In this document: one piece after another, positions 1 to 11,758 of the stretch
Position numbering within the stretch: the first letter of the stretch is position 1
Layout of the letters: every line of letters begins with the position of its first letter
NCBI GenBank assembly: GCA_014843695.1
Contig: CM026386.1
Span: 16,004,949 to 16,068,948, forward strand
Reading direction: 5' to 3'
Source: Archivesica marissinica
Taxonomy: Eukaryota; Mollusca; Bivalvia; Venerida; Vesicomyidae
Length of the DNA: 64,000 nt
Translations under genes and position numbers: made by a program
Notes under the pieces: generated by a model
Databases searched by the model: none
Seen by the model: the letters and a program-made list of their open reading frames with translations, nothing else
What the model was told of the DNA's origin: nothing

Positions 1-357
1 GCTTAGGTCATATTGACAGCTTAGGTCATATCGCGGCTTAGGTCATATCGCGGCTTAGGTCATATCGACAGTTTAGGTCATATCGACAGCTTAGGTCATA
101 TCGCGGATCGCGGCTTAGGTCATATCGACAGCTTAGGTCATATCGCGGATTAGGTCATATCGCGGCTTAGGTCATATCGACAGCATAGGTCATATCGACA
201 GCTTAGGTCATATCGCGGCTTAGGTCATATCGCGGCTTAGGTCATATCGACAGCTTAGGTCATACCGCGGCTTAGGTCATATCGCGGCTTAGGTCATATC
301 GACAGCTTATGTCATATCGACATCTTAGGTCATATCGCGGCTTAGGTGATATCGCGG
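1..357. repeat. 18-bp minisatellite (left copy, continues off window)
   Basis: About 20 units of a CTTAGGTCATATCGACAG-like 18-mer, with a frequent shorter variant ending in CGCGG in place of CGACAG. The array runs to the window edge. It ends just before a CTCGAG site and then a SINE-like segment. It lies in the intron downstream of the SRCR a exon at 724-859. Confidence 0.9.
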
Positions 358-473
358 ATCTCGAGCTATTATTGGTGGAGTTAGTCCTATATATAAGACC
401 TCTACATAAAAACAATTCTGTTATTTGAAAAATACCTTGATAGTAAAATGTCACATTTTTCAAGTTTAAATAT

Positions 474-690
474 TTAGTAAGTAAGACCCCGGGTGGCCCT
501 TCAATATTTCGGACACCGGCGGGCACCAGGATAGAACCACATACCTTCCGCGAGCCAGCTTCCTCACATGAACGAATTTGACACACACAAACAGGAGGTG
601 TATAGTTTACAGTGATAAAGGGCATGTAGTTTATCCACTCGGCCATGGGGCCCCAAGAAACAGACTGAGCAAATTCATGCCAGTATGACC
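474..690 (-). mobile_element. tRNA-derived SINE (left copy)
   Basis: Read on the minus strand it has a tRNA-like head: GGCCGAGTGGATAAAC resembles box A and GGTTCTATCC resembles box B. It ends at a short CTTACTTAC-type tail. The copy at 32624-32839 is the same insertion in the duplicate. A related fragment lies at 31796-31900 on the plus strand. The open frame across it (272-703, minus) is not a gene. Confidence 0.5.
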
Positions 691-723
691 CCCTCACAGA
701 CACATAATATATTCTTAACTTAC

Positions 724-859
724 TAGTATCCTAGAAAAGTACATGTGACGTTGGCAGCATTTATGTCGAATCCGTCTATACAGAATGAGTACAAATGCCC
801 ACGTATTTCAGCTTCAATCTGGCGGCCATTAGGTGTGGCACCATCACGAAGGCGAATGG
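724..859 (-). CDS. SRCR a exon, left copy of 32873-33008
   Basis: It has the same 44-codon peptide, acceptor TTGATAG| and donor TA|GTAAGT as the right copy. The partner b exon would lie to the left of position 1; by analogy with the right copy it should be about 2.8 kb away, outside this window. Confidence 0.72.
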
Positions 860-1385
860 CTATCAATACAATGGATAACACAAATACAGTATGTGTAGTT
901 AGGAAAAGAAATCATCTGTTCATCATGCGACGAATGAGAGACATCGGTGAGTTACTGCCCCTGAATACTCCTTAAAAGTATATATGTCCTATTAAGTGAT
1001 TTCCTCGTTTTTATCGTTATTTCCTTTGCACAACATGCTAGCAATTATTCCACTATCACTTCGTATGATTATCAAATTACTATATCCCGAAAAATCTCCT
1101 ACAGTATATGCAATGGGTACTTATTTGTAAAACAATGTTATCAGTTAATTAACACAATTATGATAAAATCACATTTATCATACCGCAACATCTGGTTAGG
1201 GAACAACAGTAAGAACAAAGGATTCCAACTAAAAGGACCTATTCACATTTTAGTTACAGAGGTCTCTCTTATTATCTACTGTTGTGATAGATTGTAAATA
1301 AAATTCAGTTCAAACGCTTTTGTATCAAATTATATGACATGCTATTCATATATTAATATATGTTTTAGCTCCACTATCCGAATAG
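860..1385. other. Intron sequence without recognised feature
   Basis: AT-rich unique sequence between the SRCR a exon and the hairpin element. I see no exon, RNA gene or repeat in it. The duplicate at 33009-33534 appears the same base for base. Confidence 0.5.
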
Positions 1386-1453
1386 CAAACAGCATAGAGC
1401 CTGACCAGACGGTACGTCAGACAGTACCGTCTGATCTGGCTAACTGCTGTTTG
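1386..1453. repeat. Hairpin element (bivalve-type dispersed repeat)
   Basis: The outer arms CAAACAGCA / TGCTGTTTG pair perfectly; the inner arms CAGACGGTAC / GTACCGTCTG pair perfectly around an 8-base loop, with mismatched stem between. A related sequence starts the 24-bp array region near 30900. I recall similar GAGCCTGATCAGAC-type hairpins as abundant in clam genomes; that is recollection, not a search. The copy is at 33535-33602. Confidence 0.6.
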
Positions 1454-1649
1454 CAAAAGCGACTTTAGTTGTGATTGGCAGGCTAAGGGTTACTATTGCC
1501 TTTTAGAAGTGTTTAACAGTTATTTGGTTTAATAAGCCTAATTCAGATAATTAGGAAAATTAGAAACCACTGTTGGATAGCTGTATTGTTTTCACTAGTA
1601 CATGTTATACTCTTATGTTATAAATATAATAGAATTTAGTTTAGATATA

Positions 1650-1827
1650 CAGTCAAACCTGTCTTAAACAGCCAGTCAAGCGAGTCGGGAAAGGTAGCTG
1701 CTTAGCACAGGTGACTGCTTAATAGAGGTCAAATGTATAATAAAACAACACATTGGAAATATGTAAACTGACTGCTTAATACAGGTTGGGTGTTTAATGG
1801 AGGTGACCACACACACAGGTTTGACTG
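1650..1827. mobile_element. MITE with TA target duplication
   Basis: The 178-bp element has perfect 13-bp terminal inverted repeats CAGTCAAACCTGT / ACAGGTTTGACTG, flanked by TA on both sides. The interior has repeated 'TGCTTAATA.AGGT' blocks and no coding frame. TIR and TA duplication fit a non-autonomous Tc1/mariner-like element. The duplicate is at 33799-33976. Confidence 0.7.
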
Positions 1828-1984
1828 TAGAACAGTTATATTATATGAAAACAATGGTACACAAATTACAATGTAGAGTTAATGTTGACGCTCCGGCATG
1901 TTTAGCTAACTTGTACCATTTCCAGTGGAGATATACTATTATACACTGACACATAGTCATGCAAAGGTATATCATTGTTATATA

Positions 1985-2408
1985 TGCATTTTTAATTTGT
2001 GAATGATGTCATTATTTCTTTGTATTTCTAACTGCATTTTTTGTTATCTCGTCTGTAATATCTCTGCTAATCATATTCGCTATGATCTGATCAAAGCGAA
2101 GTTAGATTTCATATGACCAATTCTTAATCAGTGTGCAATAGTACCTATTTTGTATTTCAGTGTTTTATAATTGTCTTAGAGCAGTTTTTAATATCCGATT
2201 AGCAGGGATATTGCAGCTTTATCCCTAACATACTGTGATAAATGAGTATGTATAATTTGTTTCATCTCTTACAACTCCATGTTGGAGTGGCATTGTACTT
2301 TTATTATGTAAACTATACATGTAATATTATTGTAAATATTGTATGTACAATGATGAGATGTAAATAAAGATTACTACTACTACCACTACTACTACTACGA
2401 CTACGACG

Positions 2409-2442
<34 letters not shown>
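1985..2442 (+). mobile_element. Non-LTR retrotransposon 3' end with (TAC)n tail (element A, left copy)
   Basis: About 400 bp match the 3' UTR of the element at 29063-30017 and end AAATAAAGATTACTACTACTACC..., a simple (TAC)n tail of about 60 bp. It is 5'-truncated with no coding sequence left. The plus orientation is opposite to the host gene. The 50-bp minisatellite begins directly at the tail. Confidence 0.72.
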
Positions 2443-2444
2443 TT

Positions 2445-3709
2445 ACCAGGTTAAACCAATTAGTAGGCATACCAGGCTAAGCCAATTCATACTACTATAT
2501 TAGCCGCCACTTACGATCATGCCGGGCTAAGCCAATTAATAATACTATATCAGCGGCCACATATGAACATACCGGGCATAACTAATTAGTAATACTATAT
2601 TAGACGTCAGTTAGGATCATAACGGGCGTAACCAATTAATAACACTATATTAGACGCCATTTTGGATCATGCCGGCCGTAACCAATTAATAATACTATAT
2701 TAGACGACATTTAGGATCATGCCGGGCGTAACCAATTAATACTACTATATTAGACGCCATTTAGGATCATACCGGACGTAACCAATTAGTAATACTATAT
2801 TAGACGCCATTTATGATCATGCCGGGCTTAACCAATTAATAATACTATATTAGCGGCCACTTATGATCATACCGGGCGTAACCAATTAGTAATACTATAT
2901 TAGACGTCATTTAGGATCATAACGGGCGTAACCAATTCATAATACTATATTAGACGTCATTTAGGATCATAACGGGCGTAACCAATTAATAATACTATAT
3001 TAGACGCCATTTAGGATCATGCCGGGCTTAGCCAATTAATAATATTATATTAGACGCCATTTAGGATCACGCCGGGCGTAACCAATTAATAATACTATAT
3101 TAGCGGCCACTCTTGATCATACCGGACATAACCAATTAGTAATACTATAGTAGACGCCATTTAGGAGCATGCCGGGCTTAGCCAATTAATAATACTATAT
3201 TAGCGGCCACTTATGATCATACCGGGCGTAACCAATTAGTAATACTATATTAGACGTCATTTAGGATCATAACGGGCGTAACCAATTCATAATACTATAT
3301 TAGACGTCATTTAGGATCATAACGGGCGTAACCAATTAATAATACTATATTAGACGCCATTTAGGATCATGCCGGGCTTAACCAATTAATAATACTATAT
3401 TAGACGCCATTTAGGATCATGCCGGGCTTAGCCAATTAATAATACTATATTAGACGCCATTTAGGATCATGCCGGGCTTAGCCAATTAATAATACTATAT
3501 TAGACGCCATTTAGGATCATGCAGGGCTTAACCAATTAATAATACTATATTAGACGCCATTTAGGATCATGTCGGGCTTAACCAATTCATAATACTATAT
3601 TAGCCGCTATTTATGATCATGCCGGGCTAAACCAATTACTAAGAGTCTATTAGCCGTCACTTCGATCATGCCAGGCCAAACCAATTAGTAAGTGTCTATT
3701 AACCGCCAG
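2445..3709. repeat. 50-bp minisatellite (left copy, about 25 units)
   Basis: The unit runs from ACCAATTAATAATACTATAT through TAGACGCCATTTAGGATCAT to GCCGGGCTTA. Variants (TTAGCGGCCAC, ATAACGGGCGTA) recur in order, showing higher-order duplication. It lies between the b exon at 3829-4010 and the a exon at 724-859. The right copy has 600 bp (12 units) more. Confidence 0.92.
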
Positions 3710-3828
3710 TTATAAATTACATAGACACACCCAGTCCACGTCTGGTTATTCTGCTAGTTATATATATATAGTCTTAGTGCATTACAAACAATCGATTATT
3801 CCATAAAATAAATAACGAAAATATGTAC

Positions 3829-4010
3829 TTCGGTCACATTTCAATAACATGTCCCGATCATGTCCGCTACAACCATCATGGACGCCTTTGGTGACAGTGC
3901 AATCGTTGATGTCCATACTAGTAGAGTTGCAGTTGGGATGTGACATCCATACTTCGTCCACACTTTCAGCAGTGTCATTACTCATTGAAGGAGCACTACC
4001 ACTATCGGAT
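3829..4010 (-). CDS. SRCR b exon, left copy of 36578-36759
   Basis: It encodes the same 60-codon peptide (SVDEVWMSHPNC ... MLLKC) and splice borders as the right copy. One substitution separates the copies shortly downstream of the donor. With 9581-9440 it forms a full six-cysteine SRCR domain. Confidence 0.72.
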
Positions 4011-4094
4011 CTAAAATGGATGAATACAATTTCTATATAAGGTGATTCGCTAAGTCATCAAACTGATTAATTATTTTGTTAATATAGTCTGCCC

Positions 4095-4312
4095 TTTTTT
4101 ATTTGTTTAACGATGCTACCGGTTTCAGATTTGAATGACGTGCAGTTTACCTAACAGCACCTTTCCTGAGCAGGTTTCATCAGTTAACCAGTACTTGGTG
4201 CACTAGCCGCCGAAAGACCCTGCCAACGTTTTCATATAAAGAGATTCGAACCCGTGACCATCAGTAATTATAGGTTACAGTGGTATACGTGTCAGTGAAT
4301 TTGTCGCAAACT
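4095..4312 (-). mobile_element. tRNA-derived SINE, second family (left copy)
   Basis: On the minus strand it has box-B-like GGTCACGGGTTCGA followed by GGCAGGGTCTTTCGGCGG and AAGTACTGGTTAAC. The same order of blocks is seen on the plus strand at 56125-56400, which supports a dispersed SINE family. The duplicate is at 36844-37061. Confidence 0.58.
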
Positions 4313-4319
4313 CTTCTAT

Positions 4320-4472
4320 CAGTTGCTTAGGTTCTTACCAGAATATACCCTATCGTAGACTCGCTTGTGTTTAATTTATTATTATAATATATATAGAAGA
4401 AGAAACAACCCCTAGACGACAACACCAGCGAGTCTACGATAGGCTAGACCACAGTAAGAGCCTAGGCAACTG
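4320..4472. repeat. Foldback element with about 50-bp inverted arms (left copy)
   Basis: The left arm CAGTTGCTTAGGTTCTTACC...GTAGACTCGCTTGTGTT pairs with a right arm AACACCAGCGAGTCTAC...CCTAGGCAACTG with few mismatches, around an AT-rich centre. No coding frame. It may be a MITE. It sits at the distal edge of the 42-bp array. The duplicate is at 37069-37221. Confidence 0.6.
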
Positions 4473-4510
4473 AGATAATAATATACGAGAAAAAGAAGTG
4501 CTTGCGACAA

Positions 4511-7500
4511 CGTATCATATACATCATTAAAATACTATATATTGAATGTACATGTATCCTATAAATCATTAAAATACTATATATTGAACGTACATGTATC
4601 CTATAAATACAGTGAGTTACGAACAAATGATTTCAGAAAACTATTTACGGACAATGCTCACTTAGACATAAATGCGAAATTATCACATATAATGTCCATG
4701 TATCCCAGACGACTAGCTAAATTCCTGGTTCGAGCCTTTTTAATTAGAAGAAATACGTTGTATTCTTGAATATTTCTTTTCCACATATTGTGTGTACAAT
4801 TGTACACTTGTAAACATTGCTCTTGTTACTGTAATTGATTTCTGGTGATTTATAGGCCCAATGGGCCGGGTGCTTGTTTGTTAATCTGTAAATTTATGTA
4901 AACATTATTATATTGTTATAATGCACATGTCACAATAATAAAACATTTACTTACTTACTTACCGTACATGTATCCTATAAATCAATAAAATACTATAATA
5001 AATCATTACAATACTATATATTGAATGTACAGGTATCCTATAAATCATTAAAATACTATATATTGAATATACATGTATCCTATTAATCATTACAATACTA
5101 TATATTGAACGTACACGTATCCTACAAATCACTAACATACTATATATTGAACGTACATGTATCCTATAAATCATTAAAATACTATATATTGAATGTACAT
5201 GTTTCCTAGAAATCATTAAAATACTATATATTGAATGTACACGTACCCTAGAAATCATTAAGATACTATATAATGAATGCACAAGTATCCTATAAATGAT
5301 TAAAATACTATATATTGAATGTACAGGTATCCTATAAATCATTAAAATACTATATAATGAATGTACAGGTATCCTAGAAATCTATAAAATACTATATATT
5401 GAACGTACACGTATACTATAAATCATTGAAATACTATATATTGAACATACATGTACCCTATTCATCATTAAAATACTATATATTGAACGTACACGTATCC
5501 TATAAATCATTTATATACTATATATTGAACATACATGTATCCTAGAAATCATTAAAATACTATACATTGAATGTACAAGTACCCAATAAATCATAAAACT
5601 ACTATATATTGAACGTACACGTACCCTATAAATCATTAAAATACTATATATTGAACGTACCCGTATCCTATGAATCATTATAATACTATATATTGAACAT
5701 ACATGTACCCTATAATTCATTAAAATACTATGTATTGAACATACATGTACTCTATAAATCATTAAAATACTATATATTGAACGAACATGTACCCTATAAA
5801 TCATTAAAATACTATATATTGAAAGTACAAGTACCCTATCAATCATAAATATACTATATAGTGAACGTACATGTATCCTAGAAATCATTAAAATACTATA
5901 TATTGAACGTACATGTATCCTAGAAATCATTACAATACTATATATTGAAGGTACAAGTACCCTAGAAATCATTAAAATACTATATATTGAACGTACATGT
6001 ATCCTACAAATCATTAAAATACTATATATTGAACGTACAAGTACCCTATAAATCATAACAATACTATATATTGAACGTACATGTATCCTAGAAATTATTA
6101 AAATACTATATATTGAATGTACATGTCCCCTATAAATCATTAATATACTATATAATGAATGTACACGTATCCTATAAATCATTAAAATACTATATATTGA
6201 ACATACATGTACCCTATACATCATTATAATACTATATATTGAACGTACATGTACCAAATACATCATTAATATACTATATATTGAACGTACACGTATCCTA
6301 TAAATCATTCAAATACTATATATTGAACATACATGTACCCTATTCATCATTAAAATACTATATATTGAATGTACATGTATCCTAGAAATCATTCAAATAC
6401 TATATATTGAACGTACACATATCCAATAAATCATTAAAATACTATATATTGAACATACATGTAGCATATTCATCATTAATATACTATATATTGAACGTAC
6501 ACGTATCCTATAAATCATTAAAATACTATATATTGAACATACATGTCCCCTATAAATCATTAAGATACTATATAATGAATGTTAACGTATCCTATAAATG
6601 ATTCAAATACTATATATTGAATGTACACGTATCCTATAAATCATTAAAATACTATATAATGAATGTACACGTATCCTAGAAATCAATACAATACTATATA
6701 TTGAACGTACATGTATCCTATAAATCATTAAAATACTTTATATTGAACGTACATGTACATTATACATCATTAAAATACTATATATTGAACGTACACGTAT
6801 CCTATAAATCATTATCATACTATATATTGAACAAATATGTACCTATACATCATTAAAATACTATAGATTGAACTTAGATGTATCATAGAAATCATTAAAA
6901 TAGTATATATTGAACGTAGATGTATCCTACAAATCATTAAAATACTATACATGAATGTACACGTACCCAATAAATCATTAAAATACTATATATTGAACCT
7001 ACATGTATCCTAGAAATCTTTCAAATACTATATATTGAACGTACACGTATCCTATAAATCATTAAAATACTATATATTGAACGTACACGTATCCTATGAA
7101 TCATTAAATACTATATATTGAACGAACATGTACCCTATAAATCATTAAAATACTATATATTTTGAAAGTACATGTATCCTACAAATCATTACAATAATAT
7201 ATATTGAAAGTACAAGTACCCTATCAATCATACAAATACTATATATTGAACGTACATGTATCCTAGAGATCATTAAAATACTATATATTGAACGTACATG
7301 TACCCTATACATCATTAAAATACTATATATTGAACGTACACGTATCATATAAATCATTAACATACTATATATTGAACATACATGTACCCTATACATCATT
7401 AAAATACTATATATTGAACGTAGATGTATCCTACAAATCATTAAAATACTATACATTGAATGTACACGTACCCAATAAATCATTAAAATACTATATATTG

Positions 7501-9446
7501 AACGTACATTTATCCTAGAATTCTTTCAAATACTATATATTGAACGTACACGTATCCGATAAATCATTAAAATACTATATATTAAACGTACAGGTATCCT
7601 ATGAATCATTAACATTCTATATATTGAAAGTACATGTATCCTACAAATCATTACAATACTATATATTGAAGGTACATGTATCCTAGAAATCATTAAAATA
7701 CTATACATTGAACGTACATGTATCCTAGAAATCACTAAAATACTATATATTGAACGTACATTTATCCAAGAAATCATTACAATACTATATATTGAACGTA
7801 CATGTATCCTTCAAATCATTAAAATACTATATATTGAACGTAAAAGTACCCTATAAATCATTACAATACTATATATTGAACGTACATGTATCCTAGAAAT
7901 CATTAAAATACTATAAAATGAATGTACACGTATCCTATAAATGATTAAAATACTATATATTGAACGTACATGTATCCTATAAATCATTAAAATACTATAC
8001 ATTGAACGTACATGTATCCTACAAATCATTAAAATACTATATATTGAACGTAAAAGTACCATATACATCATTAAAATACTATATATTGAACGTACAAGTA
8101 CCCTATAAATCATTAAAATAATATACATTGAACGTACATGTATCCTAGAAATCATTAAAATACTATAAAATGAATGTACACGTATCCTATAAATGATTAA
8201 AATACTATATATTGAACGTACATGTATCCTATAAATCATTAAAATACTATACATTGAACGTACATGTATCCTACAAATCATTAAAATACTATATATTGAA
8301 CGTAAAAGTACCCTATAAATCATTACAATACTATATATTGAATGTACACGTACCCTATAAATCATTAAGATACTATAAAATGAATGTATACGTATCCTAT
8401 AAATGATTAAAATACTATATATTGAATGTACACGTATCCTATAAATCATTAAAATACTATATAATGAATGTACACGTATCCTAGAAATCAATAAAATACT
8501 ATATATTGAACGTACATGTATCCTACAAATCATTAATATACTATATATTGAACGTAAAAGTACCCTATAAATCATTAAAATACTATACATTGAACGTACA
8601 TGTACCATATACATCAATAAAATACTATACATTGAACGTACATGTATCCTACAAATCATTAAAATACTATATATTGAACGTACATGTATCCTACAAATCA
8701 TTAATATACTATATATTGAACGTAAAAGTACCCTATAAATCATTAAAATACTATACATTGAACGTACAAGTACCCTATAAATCAATAAAATACTATACAT
8801 TGAACGTACATGTATCCTACAAATCATTAAAATACTATATATTGAACGTAAAAGTACCCTATAAATCATTACAATACTATATATTGAATGTACACGTACA
8901 CTATAAATCATTAAGATACTATATATTGAATGTACACGTATCCTATAAATCATTAAAATACTATATAATGAATGTACACGTATCCTAGAAATCAATAAAA
9001 TACTACATATTGAACGTACATGTATCCTATAAATCATTAAAATACTATATATTGAACAAACATGTACCCTATACATCAGTAAGATACTATATATTGAACG
9101 TACATGTACCATATACATCATTAAAATACTATATATTGAATGTACACGTACCCTATTCATCATTAAAATACTATATATTGAACGTACATGTATCCTAGAA
9201 ATCATTTAAATACTATATATTGAACGTACACGTATCCTATAAATCATTAAAATACTATATATTGAACATACATGTACCCTATGCATCATTCAAATACTAT
9301 ATATTGAACGTACATGTACCATATACATCATTAAAATACTATATATTGAACGTACACGTACCCTAGAAATCATTAAAATACTATATATTGAACGTACATG
9401 TATCCTAGAAATCATTAAAATACTATATATTGAACGTACATGAATC
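4511..9446 (-). repeat. 42-bp minisatellite derived from an exon/intron donor (left copy)
   Basis: Roughly 110 units, interrupted by a retrotransposon at 4609-4962. On the minus (gene) strand the unit contains CTAGGATACAT|GTACGTTC followed by AATATATAGTATTTTAATGA. The same string, with one change (GGATTCAT), is the last 13 bases of the SRCR exon 9440-9581, its donor and the first intron bases, so the exon end is the array's founding unit. The unit length is a multiple of three, which explains the long open frames on both strands. Variants such as GTACACGTA and GTACATGTAC are mixed along the array. Confidence 0.9.
4609..4962 (+). mobile_element. 5'-truncated non-LTR retrotransposon inside the 42-bp array (element B, left copy)
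   Basis: The first 53 codons (YSELRTNDFRKLF ... VRAFLIRRNTLYS, stop at 4767-4769) look like the extreme C-terminus of a non-LTR ORF2. They are followed by a 3' UTR ending AATAAAACATTTACTTACTTACTTAC, a (TTAC)n tail. A 20-bp target duplication made of satellite sequence flanks it (4589-4608 and 4963-4982). The same insertion is at 37483-37840, with one more TTAC unit. The protein-level assignment is an inference from shape and 3' architecture. Confidence 0.62.
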
Positions 9447-9581
9447 CTAGAAGTCGGCAAATGGCAGGGAGATTAATACCACCATACGCCAATGTATACA
9501 AGCAGACTGAGCCCCATCTGCCATCCACTTGAACTTCGAATCGTCCTTCGTTCGGAAGTACGCCGCCTTGCAAACGTATGT
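9440..9581 (-). CDS. SRCR a exon, left copy of 44477-44618
   Basis: It encodes the same 46-codon peptide (IRLQGGVLPNEGRFEVQVDG...LLGF) with acceptor GTAACAG| and donor AT|GTACGT. The 42-bp array again starts at the donor. Its b partner is at 4010-3829, 5.4 kb away, against 7.7 kb in the right copy; the difference is almost all repeat number. Confidence 0.72.
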
Positions 9582-10611
9582 CTGTTACCAAATACTCTAT
9601 CAATATAGATCGGCCATGTATTATAATATATGATGTAACCTAGTTTACAGTATTTCGATGGGTGGTGATGTTTGTTCAAGTGTAGTACTTAAATGCACAA
9701 TTAGTTCCTGCATCTCGGATACTATAAATAGTAACGAATAGATAATTAGCTCCATTCGAATTCGTTTTGCATTACGTGTGTACATGTGTGTTTAACCCCA
9801 CCCATCCACCCTCCTGTGAATATTTCAGAATGACAAAGGGCTGATTTGGTAGAATTTATGTTTATGTTTGCAATGTTAAGTGCCTCAGTTTTTTTGGGGG
9901 GCGAGGCTGAGATGTGGGGCATTAAACGACTCCGCTATAGATTTTACTGACCCCCACACAACTGTGTGAAGGATCAGTAACAACCCCAAACACGAATTGA
10001 TTGCATCGACCACCTTTAATTAAAATATGTTGAATTATTGTATTGATTCATAATTAAGTCTTTAGTTGTTTTCTGAACGTATCTTAGTCAAATAAATCGG
10101 CCTCAAAATGTTTTGTTAGAGGATGACTGCTATCAAGAATAACCTGTATGTATCGTTTTCCTATTTAAACATCCTTTGCTCCCATTTTCGCGGACCTTCG
10201 CATTTATGCGGCAAATAGATTTGGTTCCTACTGACCGGGAACTAGAAGCTAGAAGGTTGTCGCTTCATTTATTTCTAACTTTATATTTTCACGCCGATTT
10301 ATTTGACTAAAGTAAGTTCCGAACACAATTTAAAATTCTGAATCGAGAGTTGTAGAAAGCCATCATTTGTCTACTGAACTGACCGTACATGAAATATTTA
10401 CTAACCCTCCACAGTCTCATGTAGGGTCACCTCGTGACCGCCGTTGACCAATGGAAAGGATATAATTTAGTGGAAGATGGAATAACATAATTATGTGATT
10501 TCAAGTTATAAGATTTAGTCTGTCTAACCTACTTGGAGGTATCGATTCCAGTCGAATTTTATATAATACATATGTACCAGTTATTTTTAATTACCTAATA
10601 ATATTTATCGC
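9582..10611. other. Intron sequence without recognised feature
   Basis: About 1 kb of unique-looking sequence between SRCR exons. I see no exon with SRCR-like residues, no tRNA-like box and no clear repeat. The right copy (44619-45648) differs by only a couple of substitutions. Confidence 0.5.
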
Positions 10612-11715
10612 AATAATAATCGTTGGGAATGTCACTGGGCCGCAGAGAATGGCTGTCTACCCCCCTTCCACTCCTCACTCCTTCTCCGCAAAAAATGGCT
10701 GTCTACCCCCTCCCACTCCTCACTCCTTCTCCGCAAAAAATGGCTGTCTACCCCCCTACCACTCCTCACTCATCTGCAAAAATTGAAATCAAACAAATCG
10801 AAGGTGGACTGGGGCAGCCGGCATTACAGTCTATACTGGTAACAGACAGAGAATCACGCATTCATGACTGACATATGACTACATAAATTACGCACCACGG
10901 ATCACGCATACATACACGCATACAGATGACGGATACGCATGTACACGCATACAGATGACGGACACGCATGTACACGCCTATGGATATATTATATTAGAAA
11001 AGTGCGATGCAAACCGTAGCAGTGCAGACGAGTGAGGTATTCAGTCTGTGTGCCTTGATATCCGTTTGGCACCCAGTCTCCAGTTACACATTCGGTTGCA
11101 TGAGTCTCCGTTCCCGTACATTCAATCAGTTTTTGGTTGAAGAAGTATCCTGTATATGATGATATTTATCGTAATATTAATCGTTGGGAATGTCACTGGG
11201 CCGCAAAGAATGGCTGTCTACCCCCCTCCCACTCCTCACTCCTTCTCCGCAAAAAATGGCTGTCTACCCCCCTCCCACTCCTCTCTCCTCCGCAAAAAAT
11301 GGCTGTCTACCCCCCTCCCACTCCTCACTCCTCCGCAAAAAATGAAATCAAACAAAACGAAGGTGGACTGGGGCAGACGGCATTACAGTCTATTCTGGTA
11401 ACAGACAGAGAATCACGCATTCATGACTGACATGTGACTACATAAATTACGCACCAGGGATCACGCATACGTACACGCATACATATGACGGATACGCATG
11501 TGCACGCATACAGATGACGGACACGCATGTACACGCCTATAGATATATTATATTAGAAACTTGCGATGCAAACCGTAGCAGTGCAGACGAGTGAGGTATT
11601 CAATCCTTGTGCCTTGATATTCTGGCACCCAGTCTCCAGTTACACATTCGGTTGCATGAGTCTCCGTTCCCGTACATTCAATCAGTTGGTTGAAGTAATA
11701 TCCTGTATATGATGA
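10612..11715. repeat. 551-bp tandem duplication containing short minisatellites and a b-exon fragment (left copy)
   Basis: The blocks at 10612-11162 and 11163-11715 share the same order: TTTATCG..ATAATCGTTGGGAAT, three units of a pyrimidine-rich ATGGCTGTCTACCCCCCTCC repeat of about 40-46 bp, a segment with two 29-bp CACGCATACAGATGACGG repeats, then SRCR b-exon sequence. The second block carries the true b exon, the first the truncated copy. The duplicate is at 45649-46752. Confidence 0.82.
11015..11164 (-). pseudogene. Partial SRCR b exon, left copy of 46052-46201
   Basis: It arises from the same 551-bp tandem duplication as in the right copy. The frame is open from SSYTGY to LTRLHCYG, the 5' third of the exon is missing, and a lysine is inserted after FFNQ. 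One coding difference separates it from the right copy (ACT versus TCT in the THATEC stretch). Confidence 0.58.
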
Positions 11716-11758
11716 TACATTCAAACCAGGAAAGGACGTAGTACTGAAACCAGTATAT
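11574..11758 (-). CDS. SRCR b exon, left copy of 46611-46795
   Basis: It has the same 61-codon peptide, acceptor CTTGCAG| and weak donor G|GTTTGC as the right copy. C7 is again absent, so the coordinated loss of C2 and C7 is shared by both copies and is not a sequencing slip. It completes the domain started at 12410-12257 across a roughly 0.5-kb intron. Confidence 0.7.

Noticed and set aside
272..703. 143-codon minus frame (and its copy at 32421-32852)
   Set aside because: It runs through a SINE and into the 18-bp array; there is no recognisable domain. The real coding sequence nearby is the SRCR exon at 724-859.
724..760. Resemblance of ATACTAGTA at the donor of the 724-859 exon to the 45-bp unit (TATACTAGTATA)
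   Set aside because: Only nine bases match, in an AT-rich palindrome; not enough to claim common origin, unlike the 42-bp case.
745..975. 76-codon plus frame (and copy at 32894-33124)
   Set aside because: The minus strand of the same bases encodes an SRCR half-domain with proper splice borders; the plus frame is its shadow.
4959..9205. Minus and plus open frames of 14-residue repeats (RSIYSILMIYRIHV-like)
   Set aside because: A product of the 42-bp unit length; in the frame of the adjoining SRCR exon the unit hits a TAA at once.
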